Positions 32,676-42,660 of a stretch of DNA of 64,000 bases are shown piece by piece. Source of the stretch: Malaya genurostris (lineage: Eukaryota > Arthropoda > Insecta > Diptera > Culicidae); the NCBI RefSeq assembly GCF_030247185.1, contig NC_080571.1, forward strand, positions 106,599,128-106,663,127. The letters are read 5' to 3'. The position numbers and the translations under genes are program-made. Numbering within the stretch: position 1 is the stretch's first letter; each line of letters starts with the position of its first letter. The notes under the pieces are model-generated. The model was not told the DNA's origin, ran no database searches, and saw only the letters and a program-made list of their open reading frames with translations.

Positions 32676-33170
32676 CTAGAGCTCTTTTCCACATTGAGTT
32701 AAAAATCCAAGGATATCTCCAAGTCTTAGTCCCTTAAACAGCGGTTCATCTATGTAATAGTAACCAAAAACACGATGTCTTAATTGTGAAACTGCAGGGT
32801 AATTACATATTAAATGATATGAAGTCCCATAATCTGATTCACAAAGGTCACATGAGAACGATTCAGCCCGCTGTACAGTGGCCATATGATAATTCAGTCT
32901 GCAGTGGCCAGTCAGACCCCTTACAAGTACGCCGCAGTTACGTTTCGAGAAATGTAAAAGGTCCTTTGAAACGGCTCGGGAAGGTGCACCCAAAAATATT
33001 TTTGTTTGTCGGCAAGTCTGCATACGCATCCAGTTGCTTTTATGCTCAGAGGAAGCCCAAGTCAGAATTTTCTGCTTTATCCAACATTTCGAAATTGGTA
33101 CGGCCGGCTCAGGGCACTTACTTGGTTACCATATGTGATTCGCTTCCATTGCCTTTTCTGACAGCTCACT
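32676..33170 (-). pseudogene. non-LTR ORF2 C-terminal remnant (post-RNase H zinc motif)
   Basis: The clear part is 33029-32676 (117 codons). It contains LTGHCRLNYHM, then the C-x2-C...H motif SCDLCESDYGTSYHLICNYP and RHRVFG, the usual C-terminal tail of RNase H-bearing LINE ORF2 proteins. Upstream (33170-33030) the frame is broken by stops. The rest of ORF2 is missing: a 5'-truncated copy. Confidence 0.72.
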
Positions 33171-33317
33171 TACAACCAGATTAGTTTGCTGTCATCAGGA
33201 AACGCTTGCATTAAACACGATCCAGACGATCAATCAACTTCGGTCGACGTCAAGATTAATTTAATAATTTTTTTAGTCGGATATTACTCACGTACCGGAT
33301 GTCAAAATGTTCTATCA

Positions 33318-34393
33318 GTTCGCATTCACATCGCATCCAAGTCGGTCGATAAAACAAAACCGCTTACTTTCGGGACGGAAGAATCCAAGTACAGTATTGT
33401 GTAGTGAACAATAGAACGACCTCGAAATGAGTGAACCAAACGAACAAAAGCTACCGCCGACAAGAAAGAATACAATTGTTGTTGACTTCAGGCAGTGCAA
33501 AATTCGACCTTCGATACGTGAACTAGAAGGTTTGCTTAAGGAACAGATGCATCTTGACATTAAACGTGTGCATTTACTTCAATGCAATAAGACGAATAAT
33601 GTTGTATACATCCAGTTTTGTAAAGAGTTGGATGCAATTCAATTCGCAAAAGACAATAACAATGTGAACTATGTGGAGCACGAGAACATTAAGTACAACA
33701 TTCCAGTATATATGGAAGATAGTGCTATAGAAGTGCGTGTGCATGATCTTCCCTCAAGCGTCAACGATTCCTATATTCGCAAAACTATGTCCCAATACGG
33801 AGAGATTCTCTCTATCGAAAAAGAAAAGTGGAAGAACTTTTTCCCCGGTATTCTAAATGGCGTACGAGGCCTATACCTTCTTATGCAATTTTCGGTCAAG
33901 ATACAAGAATACCGTGCAAATCACTTGTTACCTATGAAAATCAGATGGCCACATGTCAATATTGCCAAAAAGCTGTTCACTACGGTAAGCCATGTGATAA
34001 ACTGGACAAGGAGACAACTACACCAAATGACAACGGTGCTTCCTTCACACCAACCCCAAGCAACCCCAGTACACCTGCAACCAATGTACAACAAGGCGCA
34101 TCTACAGAAACTCTCAACGAGCCCAATCACTACGATCAACAAGGACAACGAAAATAAAACGGAAATCACACACAACACCGACGATGAAGCAATGGATGAT
34201 GAGATAAGCCGCGTACGAAGTGACCCCCGATCCTCGTTGGATGGAAATGGAAGCTCATCTCCACCTAGAAAAAGGGTGCAATGAGATCCAATAGCAAAAA
34301 AAAAAAAATTAAGTAACAAAAATATAACCCAATCGGCCACGTAAAGCTTTTACGCAAAAAGGCCAGAATAAAAATTTTATTACAAAAAAAAAA
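33318..34393 (+). mobile_element. ORF1-only retroposon, copy 1
   Basis: 5' start gttcgcattcac, a leader, one ORF1-like frame, then 3' end gccacgtaaagcttttacgc, an AATAAAA signal and an A run at 34384-34393. Imperfect flanking duplication gttctatca (33309-33317) and gttctatga (34394-34402). The same organisation is seen in copy 2 (48735-49865), so the lack of ORF2 is a property of the family rather than of one truncated copy. Confidence 0.75.
33427..34284 (+). pseudogene. ORF1-like protein of the retroposon (frameshifted)
   Basis: Starts MSEPNEQKLPPTRKNTIVVD and resembles repetitive mosquito ORF1 proteins. From sequence: an N-terminal fold rich in alternating beta/alpha segments (residues about 15-140, RRM-like in pattern), EVRVHDLPSSVNDSYIRKTM, then a frameshift near 33865. 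The family's cysteine motif CQYCQKAVHYGKPC and the T/P/N-rich tail continue in another frame (33828-34157). Expected role: RNA binding for retroposition. It is broken, so this copy is inactive. Confidence 0.7.
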
Positions 34394-34402
34394 GTTCTAT
34401 GA

Positions 34403-34876
34403 ACTTGACGTTGTGTGCCTTAATAAGAATCACTTACAACTAATGTTGTTGTTCCGTAACCGTTCCATGCCGGTGATAGTCGCCTGATGCCACGTGTGAA
34501 TCGCTCTTACATATTGTTTTGTTTTCATCAGTAAATATATTGGCTCCCCATTTTTCACTAGGGTCGCCGTTCATATTTCACCGGGTATAGAAACTTCAAT
34601 GGTCACCTTAATATAATTTCTCTTGCACAACAAGTTCCGCAAGGCATAAAATATTGATTGGGCTTGATAGCATAATCATCGAAGGCGGCACATTTTTTTC
34701 ATTGGTCCTGTTCGTTTCTTGTTTTACTGTTCACATTTTCCGGCGAATGCCCATTCAGTTTAAACCCGGTCTTCTAATAAACAATATTCTTTTTTGGATA
34801 TTATTGCAACAACACGAGACACGGGATCCATTTGCTTCTTTGATCTTTCTGAGAAAAATGCACCAAAAACTACAAG
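34403..34876. other. unassigned spacer
   Basis: No domain or repeat recognised; may be unique host DNA. Confidence 0.4.
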
Positions 34877-35262
34877 GATCAGCCCCATGGGGTTGTTCGA
34901 GCCATTGATGTGGAACAAGGCAACCAAAATTTCTAGTGATCTACAATCAAACAGTTCAATTAATCGTCACACTTTTGAATCCGCAATTACACGAGAGTCT
35001 GCTTAGATCGATCTTGATTAGGAACCAAAATCGAACATTGTTTGTCTTGATTTGTATTTGTTTTATAGCCTACGAAATTACACCAATATCCCAAATGTAT
35101 GCAATTATATCTTTGTACATACTTGCGATACGGATTTCGATATTTAAGCTTCTCTTTGCCAAGCTTGTGTTCAAGTTTTGTATGCAAGCAGTTATTTTTA
35201 TAGCGTTAAGTTTCTCACCATTCTGCGATTTCGGTTGAAGCGATAAACTTTTTCTCATTATA
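34877..35262. repeat. paralogous block P1, left part
   Basis: About 85-90% similar by eye to 54264-54656 (caaaaactacaaggatcagc at the start, gaagcgataaact near the end). Continues at 38552 after the inserted element. Confidence 0.8.
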
Positions 35263-35416
35263 AGGAGTGTATCGAAAATAAGCTATCCACATACATTTGT
35301 GTTGTACGCATGTATTCGTGATGTTTTTTTATGCTCAGATCGCAGCATGCTGTGCGTTTGGCTGTCAGCTTTCGATTCTTTACTTGTTTGTGCGGTTGAA
35401 ATTTTGCGTTTTCAAA

Positions 35417-36050
35417 ATGTCGCGTATTGAAAAGGAAGTGGAAATTAAAGTTCTGGACACATGGCTAAGTGAGAAGGGTATTACCATGCGAAAATTGGCG
35501 AAGCGGTTTGGAATTCATCATGCCAGTGTTAAAAAAATAATTAATAAGTTTGGGGAACATTATTCTTAGGATGAGTCACCAGGAAGAGGCAGAAAACCCG
35601 GTTCTTCCAACCCGAAACTGGACCAGAAAGTTGTATCTTTAATCATGAAGAACAAATCAATGTCAATACGTGATTTTGCCAAAACAGCAGGAACGAGTGT
35701 CGGAATGGTCCAACGTATCAAGAGGCGAAATCACCTAAAGACCTACAAGAAGCAGAAAATCTCGGAACAAACTGTAAAACAGACGAAGCAAGCAGCAACA
35801 AGGGCCCGGAAATTGTATTCGCGTCTTTTGCAGGGTCCGGATGCATGCAATTTGATGGACGATGAGACTTATGTAAAAGAGGACTCAAAAACCCTTCCAG
35901 GTCCACAATACTTTACTGTCGTCGTTGGGAAGGATGTGAGCGATGCGGACAGGTCGATTCAAGTGGAGAAACTCGGTCGAAAGGTACTGGTATGGCAAGA
36001 AACATGTTCCTGTGGTTTGAAGTCAACCATTTTTGTCGTGAATACGACTT
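35417..36050 (+). pseudogene. DD37E transposase, N-terminal part
   Basis: Frame starts MSRIEKEVEIKVLDTWLSEK. First HTH about residues 20-45 (ITMRKLAKRFGIHHASVKKI), in-frame TAG at 35567-35569, then GRGRKPGSSNPKLD linker and second HTH (SIRDFAKTAGTSVGMVQRIK). The first catalytic aspartate is in LMDDETYVK near 35860. Good identity to the copy at 59420-60265 (ARKLYSRLL, LPGPQYF). Interrupted at about 36050 by the composite insertion. Confidence 0.85.
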
Positions 36051-36284
36051 ACTTTACTATGGGGCGCCTTTTCAAAATTTACCCTCTGAGAGAGTGATAA
36101 GTTTTTGATCGTGAATATCTCCTGTTATATCTAACGAATCAACATAATTCTTGCTACATGCCATCGGAAATATGATCACAATTTTATGATAAAACTTTCA
36201 GTTGTGTGACATATTCTTAAATAGTTCACAATGAAACTTTTCTGAAATGTTTGGTATAAACGAGTATCAAAGAGGATAATTCAT

Positions 36285-36435
36285 ATGGCGCGTTTGCCTT
36301 TCTCGTATTTTGAAAGCTCATAGCTCAGTGATCTGTAGAAGGATTTATATAATCTAACTACCAATAGAATTGAAAATCTTCAACTTGAACGTGTATCACA
36401 ACAATATTGAAGTTTTTCAATAGTACACTATTGAA
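36285..36435 (-). repeat. dispersed repeat X, copy 1
   Basis: Minus strand contains ttcaatagtgtactattgaa, gttcaagttgaagattttca and gtagttagattatataaatc, matching 43560-43750 and 48135-48345 in order. Contains a short palindrome around ttcaatagtacactattgaa. Confidence 0.65.
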
Positions 36436-36459
36436 AAACCTGTTTGACTTAACCCATGA

Positions 36460-36700
36460 CAGCACCAGCCAATCAGAACGCGAGATGTCTGTATCTATAC
36501 AAGAGCATCCATATAAAAGTTGAATGGTTCACTTTTCCTATCATTTGCTGAGCAACTCTTCCCGAAACAAGACACACGATAGCAACATCGAGGACCTGTC
36601 GTCTCATTGTTTCCCGATATGAATGCACGAGACACCGTCAGCACAATGACACCGAAAAAGGCAGCCAAAAAGTCCAGCAAGGCCCATTGCCGAAACAAGA
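36460..36700 (+). pseudogene. histone H2B promoter and first codons, fragment
   Basis: A CCAATCAG box near 36466, a catccatataaaag TATA region near 36510, the leader cgagacaccgtcagcac and ATG at 36646 opening a frame MTPKKAAKKSSKA that matches the lysine-rich N-terminal tail of insect H2B (family form KAAKKSGKAQ). Breaks off after about 16 codons. The same leader precedes the better H2B start at 37557. Confidence 0.65.
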
Positions 36701-37073
36701 CACACACGAGAACCATGTCAGATCTCAATATTTCCTACCAAAAGATTCATCAAGATGGGATTTAACATAATTTGCACCGTCACTAACACATTGAATTACG
36801 AACGGCAATGCGAAAGCGAAAGTGATGATTTTGAACACATCTTTATACTAGTTTACAAATATGCCGTGCGAAACAGATTTGCCACAGATCAATATGTATT
36901 TTTGTCGCGATTACTTTAGTATGCGGTCGAAAACAAAAATTGTTAGAACAAATGTTTCCACTTGATTTGCGCATTCTACTTTCCAGGCGTATCAGAACTG
37001 GCTAAACTTAAAGCAATTCTAAATATTTCTTTATCACAGTAATGTGGTCATTCTGAAAAGGACGGGGTTTTCA

Positions 37074-37325
37074 ACGGATGGCCAGCTGCAGATGGCGAGG
37101 GATGATTTTCGTTTTCGTTGTCATGGGCAGCGTTACCGGTCAACTCCAACACTTCGGCAACCAAGTACTCCATCACTGCCGCCAGATAGACCGATGCACC
37201 AGCACTGACACGCTCGGCGTAGTTCCCCTTCCGAGGCAAGCAAACGATGGATTCTGCCGCCAACTGGGCACTTCAGACCAGCACGGTTTGAGCGGGACTT
37301 TACCTTGCCCTTAATTGTTCCTCCA
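37074..37325 (-). pseudogene. histone H2A pseudogene
   Basis: Minus strand gives, in order, GKVKSRSNRAGLKCPVGGRI, HRLL, then in another frame PRKGNYAERVSAGASVYLAA and VMEYLVAEVLELTGNAA, then in a third frame KTKIIPRHLQLAIR. These are the alpha1, alpha2 and alpha3 segments of the H2A histone fold. At least two frameshifts, several substitutions, and loss of the C-terminal tail after LAIR make it non-functional. It points away from the H2B start at 37557, reproducing the usual divergent H2A-H2B pair. Confidence 0.9.
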
Positions 37326-37556
37326 CAACATGCTGTTAGCAGCTCGACGACCCATTCAGTATTACTGGCTGCCGCTCTGCTAACTCTCTCTTTTATATCG
37401 TTTCACTGTTTCCCGTTCTGCGTATAGGAAAGAATTCTAACAAAGGGGACGTCCTACCGTGCTACCACTAGCACGTATAAAAGGAAATGTGATGTGAGAA
37501 ATAGCGTCATTTAAGTTAAAGCAGCTACTCTGTACGTACGAGACACCGTCAGAACG
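37326..37556. promoter_or_regulatory. divergent H2A-H2B intergenic promoter, relic
   Basis: Lies between the two histone starts. TATAAAAG at 37476-37483 is 74 bp upstream of the H2B ATG. A tatatcg TATA-like element serves the opposite side near 37393. Leader gagacaccgtcagaacg precedes the ATG. Confidence 0.6.
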
Positions 37557-37592
37557 ATGGCTCCGAAAACAGGTAGAAAAACAGATTTGTAC
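37557..37592 (+). pseudogene. histone H2B first codons, fragment
   Basis: ATG at 37557 opens MAPKTGRKT, the start of an insect H2B tail, then the sequence jumps within a few codons to shared block 2 (accgtcactaacacattc). The junction resembles that at 36700-36775, so the histone piece and block 2 were joined before one of the two duplications. Confidence 0.6.
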
Positions 37593-38155
37593 CGTCACTA
37601 ACACATTCAATTACGAACGGCAATGCGAAAGCGAAAGTGATGATGTTGAACACATCTTTATACTAGTATGGGGTCGTGTGAAAATATGCCATGCGAAACA
37701 GGGTTGCCATATATACAGGTTAATCTGTATTATTATTATTACTATCATTATTATTATTAGAATCACTCTTGCATACCGAAGATCGTAGATACATTTCAGA
37801 CCAGGCCATTGCAATTGTCTCGTACTGAAATTTCGAGAAGAATCAGATATCTTCGAACTTCATACCTTCAATAAAAATAAACTACAAATTTGTCGTACCT
37901 AGCTTCCTATATTAGCAAATTAAAAAGGAATTGTTTCAAGTTTGGAATATATAGTTGTAGAATAGTAGCTGTTTAATGTAACTAATCTGTACTTTAATGT
38001 AGGTGTATCGCTTCAAATTCTATTAGTGAAAAAGAGGAAAGCTTGCACAATTCATACAATCAATCAACTAACTGATATTCGGAAAAGTGATGGGAGCGTG
38101 TCAGTTTTTTCGTATTCACGACATCCAGTTATGTCTCTGACATTACTCACCCGCC

Positions 38156-38420
38156 TTTTTACACTACCGGAACTATAAATGCAGAAATCTATCGATCTGA
38201 GTTTCTCCAGAAGAGATTGCTGCCTTTATATAAGAAGCATAGTACACCTCCACTGTTTTGGCTGGATTTGGCGTCGGCTCACTATGCCAAAACCACTCTC
38301 AATTGGCTTGCGGAAAAGCGTATACATTTCGTCCAAAAAATGCGATGCAACACTTGTCCGGAACTTGATGAAGAGCGTTCGATCAAAAGTTCGAAAACTC
38401 GTAAAAAAATAACTTAAATT
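38156..38420 (+). pseudogene. DD37E transposase, C-terminal part
   Basis: Continues the transposase after the insertion: INAEIYRSEFLQKRLLPLYK, then the second catalytic aspartate in FWLDLASAHYAKTTLNWLAE. The region with the third catalytic residue (PIEAFW in the copy at 60098) has been deleted after CPEL, so this copy is dead twice over. Confidence 0.82.
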
Positions 38421-38551
38421 TCATCCGGTTTTCTTTATGCTCAAGTTTAACCTCGTACAATAAAGGATCAATTTTTAGTTAGAATAAAATATCGCTTTTT
38501 ATCATAATTTGAAAGAAAATTTTGTGGATAGCTTATTTTCGATACATTCCA

Positions 38552-39140
38552 TATTACGAGTTCATCTTATATAAATTAGAAACTAATCTTAAGCACTCAA
38601 AATTTACCCTGGGGTAGTTGTCAATTTCTCAAGCGAAACGATATAACATGGAATTTCATCCGAGCTTGCATGACACAAGATCAGAGCATACCAATTGAAG
38701 CTTCAAATCGTTTTATGACACTTTTTGTTTTGCTGTTTAGCAACAACCAACCTCTAGCATGCTACGCGAAGGACTGAAACGTTAGCTATAATTTTGCTTC
38801 TATTTATAGTTTCGCGTGCTTCCAACAGCTTCGCTTTTGCATTGAGTGACCAATCAGAGCGATGCTTTCCCTTTGATATATCACTTACTTCTTCAAAATC
38901 GTCGTCTATGGCAGGGAAATCCGGTATGCGGAGATGTTTAGATGTTTGCTCGCTACTAATCAAAATTTCAAACATATATAATTGAAAATACGCGACTTGA
39001 TACATTCAAATCGGAACTTAGAAATATTTCCAATCAAATCATGAATAATATTAATAATTGATTCAAAATAGACTGAGCTGTAAGTGTTTAAAACCTGACC
39101 ACATTTCTACGTGTATTTTTCCTTTAGTTTCTGTTTTGTA
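38552..39140. repeat. paralogous block P1, right part
   Basis: Matches 54658-55285: tactcaaaatttaccctggg-like start, ggaatttcatccgagcttgc, gaccaatcagagcgatgctt and gaccacatttctacgtgtat in the same order. Contains a CCAATCAG box but no coding frame. Confidence 0.8.
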
Positions 39141-39553
39141 CCCCTATATAAAAAATAAAGATATGTTCCATATCAAAAAGGCAAGGAATTTTGTATGTCA
39201 ACACTAATCTTTACTTTGCTATCCGCGCGCACAGTAAGCTTGCCAAATGCGTTATTTCGATGCAAATGTTCACATTGTTTCATTTACAAAGCAATCATCC
39301 ACTTGCATTTATCTGTTTTTCTTTTGAATCATTTAGATTGCTATTTCCCGTGGCTTCTAATGAGGTCACTGGACTTCGATTTGGCATCAGGAATGAAGGC
39401 TTATAAATTGAAACAATTTGAGCACTGCTTTATACCGTTTTCGTTTTAGAACCTACACGCGGGCAACTCTGAATCCGAGTAAAACGAACACGTGTTACGC
39501 GCCCTAGACAAAACAGTCCCTCATATAAAAAAGAAAAAATAAACAAACTCGCA
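39141..39553. other. unassigned spacer
   Basis: Two overlapping short plus-strand frames near 39191-39449 have no domain. Confidence 0.4.
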
Positions 39554-40205
39554 TGGCTTAACAAACGGTGAATACGAGTTTCATGTCCTATGTTGTAGTG
39601 GCACTTAAAAGCAAGGTGGATTTGATTAAAGGATTACTATTCAAATTACTATGAAAAATTTGCATCTTGAAAAGGCTATCGTTAAACCACCGACAAATTT
39701 TGTAATCTGCACTCAGTCTTCGGATTAGAAAAATCTAATACCGTTTTCGTTTATTGATCAGAGAAGCCCAAGAGCTGACCCAGAGTCGCCCAAACAACTT
39801 TTGATGAGTTTGTTTTAGCAACCTGGTGTCGCTCTAGATCGGACTCCAATCACGTAGTTTAGCTCTGAAAATTTTCTCGGGTCGCAATTTTCAGAGCTAA
39901 ACTACGTGATTGGAGTCCGATCTAGAGCGACACCAGGTTGCTAAAACAAACTCATCAAAAGTTGTTTGGGCGACTCTGGGTCAGCTCTTGGGCTTCTCTG
40001 ATCAATAAACGAAAACGGTATTAGATTTTTCTAATCCGAAGACTGAGTGCAGATTACAAAATTTGTCGCTGGTTTAACGATAGCCTTTTCAAGATGCAAA
40101 TTTTTCATAGTAATTTGAATAGTAATCCTTTAATCAAATCCACCTTGCTTTTAAGTGCCACTACAACATAGGACATGAAACTCGTATTCACCGTTTGTTA
40201 AGCCA
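39554..40205. repeat. near-perfect palindrome, 320-bp arms, 12-bp loop
   Basis: Arms 39554-39873 and 39886-40205 are reverse complements with a single mismatch (c at 39690 against the complement in the other arm), loop ttctcgggtcgc. Ends tggcttaacaaac / gtttgttaagcca. Normal base composition, no frame of interest, no match elsewhere in the window. A TTAA lies four bases inside each end, so a TTAA-flanked foldback element is possible. Confidence 0.97.
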
Positions 40206-41884
40206 ATCTGTTTTGCTAATCTTTACAATGTAACCTCGGCCTTGTTCTGTGATGAAATCACTATTTGCTGCATTCTGATAAACAACTTGATGGAAAGCTT
40301 AACAGAAAGATCAAAGACCGATACCGAACGGGCAAAGCCAGCGAGAAAAATTTAATCATGCCGCACAGCAGCTTTCAATGAAGCCGGAATATCAAACGCA
40401 AATCTTCTTTCAAGTAACAGGAATGAAAGCGTCAACCAACGCCTCAACGTCCCTCAATCTCAAATAAACAAGGAAAAACTACAGCTTACAATCAAAACTA
40501 TGTTAACTTCAAAGAAAAGCAGTAACTAGAAAAAGGTGACGCCTCTGTTACGAGATTGACTCGTGCAGTGAAAACAACTCATGAGCAATGATCAAATGTT
40601 TCCGGCAACAACATAAGAATCAATTCATCCGACAAAATAATTTGACAACTCTTGAAAACAGTACAACAAATCCTCGAATTATATTCTGGAAGCATTTCAT
40701 TGTCGACAACGACGACTGAAAAACTGGAAACCGAGCTGGGAAAACTACATCCAAAACAGTCCCCATTTTCTCGCGAGGCAGTAAACTTTGGAAAAGTTTG
40801 TCCAATAGAAAGTTTGGTGAACTGGATTTGATCACGCTTCGAGCCGTCTGCCGCACAGTTTTACAACAGAGCAGACTCGAGCAATACGCCTACTGTCTTG
40901 ACGCATCTGGTTCGTAGATATGTTTGGTGTGTTTGTTTACAAGTGTAACAATTGAAGCATCAAAATGTCAAATGAAAAAATAATGGAAAGCGGATTCAGT
41001 GCTCTCTAGCGAACATGCTTTCCTCTGGCACCAGATTTTAGACCGCTAGATTTGCGTGGGTAATATGAGATATTTTCTTTCTTCAGGGAATGAAACGAGG
41101 GTTTTTCAAGCTTCGAGTAGATGTCTGTCATCAAAGTTATAAAAAAACCAACCACCGCAATCTGCTCTTAAGAAGACGTAACGAAAGAGAAGAGAGTGAA
41201 TTTAGTCAACCAGTTCAAAAGTTTTTTTTTATTTTCATTCAGATCTGCAACTTCTTCGTTCAAAAAGTTATTGCATATATTGCTAAAACTATTTGAAAGT
41301 ATGAGACGCATATCGTAGATACAATGAAACGGGTATTGTATGTCGACGGTAAGAAATGCATTTAAAACGACACCCGTGGGTGGACTGAATTTTTCCTCCC
41401 CAAAAGAACAAGCCAAAGTGCTTCCGTAAATTTTAAATGGATTAGGTCGCATTTTTTCACCATTTTCCTTGTTGGCCTACGTGTTCATCTACATCGTCGG
41501 AAAACAGCTGAGATGTTTGCAATAAGAAAGCGGATTAGGGTAAGAATTAACCTTTCATTTTGGTTTATGATGAATATCACTTTGCTTCTACGAAGCAACA
41601 TTAACCGCACGGAAGTCAGAATGCTGTTGAAAGGGATGGAATTTTGACATTTTTAAAGATGGGGGAAGAATACGAATTTCTAGAAAAATTTAAGACTTAG
41701 TTTAACATGTTTTGGATTGACCATGTTGGATCTAAATATACAAGACACATTTCAATATTCGAGGGCCGTTGTGAGACAGAAATATATCAAATGGAATTTA
41801 GTTATTTTAGTTAAACACAGAAAGTTGCATTTGGCGTACAAAAAGATATGTATTTCCAGAAATAATAGAATGGTTCATTTGTTT
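40206..41884. other. unassigned stretch
   Basis: Non-repetitive in this window. 40290-40900 is relatively GC-rich and lysine/serine-rich when translated, with many stops in all frames; no domain. Short frames at 41090-41296 and 41168-41452 lack features. Confidence 0.35.
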
Positions 41885-42110
41885 GATTTTTGCTTTTCTC
41901 ATATATAAGGGTTAGGCAATCACTTGAAGAACTAGTAAAAAGTGTACCATATACCATTCGACTCAGCTCGTCGAATTGATCAATGACAGTGTGTGTGTAT
42001 CAAATAATCTGGATATCGAATAATCTGGATGGCTTGACCGATTTTCACTAACTTTGATTCAAAATTCAAATTTTTTTTCGATCCAAAGGGTATTTCTACC
42101 TATTGGTCTC
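41885..42110 (+). repeat. dispersed degenerate repeat D, fragment
   Basis: cttttctcatatataagggt start, ccattcgactcagctcgtcg landmark, a short tgtgtgtgtat and ggcttgaccgattttcacta. Truncated after about 225 bp. Confidence 0.7.
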
Positions 42111-42114
42111 ATAT

Positions 42115-42660
42115 GTCATTATTCGACATCGATCGATACCAAACTTCTTTTATCGCATTTCATCAGTTGATTATGAATTATTTCACCATTACTGTTATTT
42201 TCCCTACAATTCCACTGGACATGCTTAGCTTTTAAGTCCCCTATTACGAAAAATTTCGGGCAATATCTTGTGAGTTTTTGCAAATCGCCATTAAAGAAAT
42301 TTAATTGTTCGCCGGTGCATTGGAATGGCAAATATGCTCCAGCGATGGAATAAATTCCATGAATGGTTTCAACTTCGATTCCCAAGCATTCAATAACTTT
42401 AGTATTGAAAGAAGGTTATATTCGATGTTTAATTTACCGTTGGACAAAAATGGCAACTCCACCACCCATTCCAGTAAACATGTCAAATCGATGAACCACA
42501 TAATGTGGATTACTTTTCAATTTGACATATGGTCTAAGAAAAGTTTCTGTCACAATGGCAATATGAATTTTGTGAGCTTTGAGAAAATTATAAAATTCAT
42601 CTTCACTCGATTTCAAAGATCGAGCAATCCAATTTAAAATAACCAAATTTCTTAATTTTG
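42115..42660 (-). pseudogene. Jockey-like endonuclease fragment
   Basis: Minus strand: ILNWIARSLKSSEDEFYNFL and IHIAIVTETFLRP, GMGGGVAIFVQR (42646-42434), then in another frame CLGIEVETIHGIYSIAGAYL, FVIGDLKAKHVQWNC and SNGEIIHN (to 42119). These are the N-terminal strand, the catalytic E (TET) and the GDL.AKH motif of the LINE endonuclease. A frameshift plus stops separate the halves near 42400-42440. No RT follows; it abuts repeat D. Confidence 0.78.

Larger units (their letters stand above)
36051..38155. repeat. composite repeat copy B (insertion within the DD37E element)
   Basis: Collinear in blocks with 1625-2900. It holds repeat X (36285-36435), a CCAATCAG/TATA histone-type promoter with an H2B start (36460-36700), shared block 2 twice (36770-36890 and 37588-37735), an H2A pseudogene with divergent promoter and H2B start (37074-37590), and the Tc1-like HTH scrap (38080-38155). 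37740-38080 is unassigned. Confidence 0.65.
35263..38551 (+). mobile_element. DD37E Tc1/mariner-class element, interrupted
   Basis: Terminal inverted repeats: left aggagtgtatcgaaaataag, right cttattttcgatacattcca, extending through gctatccac. TA at each side (35261-35262 and 38552-38553). The transposase is split by a ~2.1-kb insertion (about 36050-38155). The paralogous block at 54264-55285 has no element at this site, proving the boundaries. Confidence 0.85.

Noticed and set aside
33427..34284. Host protein-coding gene or endogenous viral gene
   Set aside because: A second copy with the same ends, A tail and target duplication shows it to be a retroposon ORF1; no viral capsid, polymerase or envelope signature was seen in the window.
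35297..35569. Short 90-codon host gene
   Set aside because: The informative part from 35417 is the first HTH of the DD37E transposase cut by an in-frame TAG; the upstream part is the element's 5' non-coding region.
37048..37263. Functional histone H2A gene
   Set aside because: Histone-fold segments are split over three frames and the C terminus is missing.
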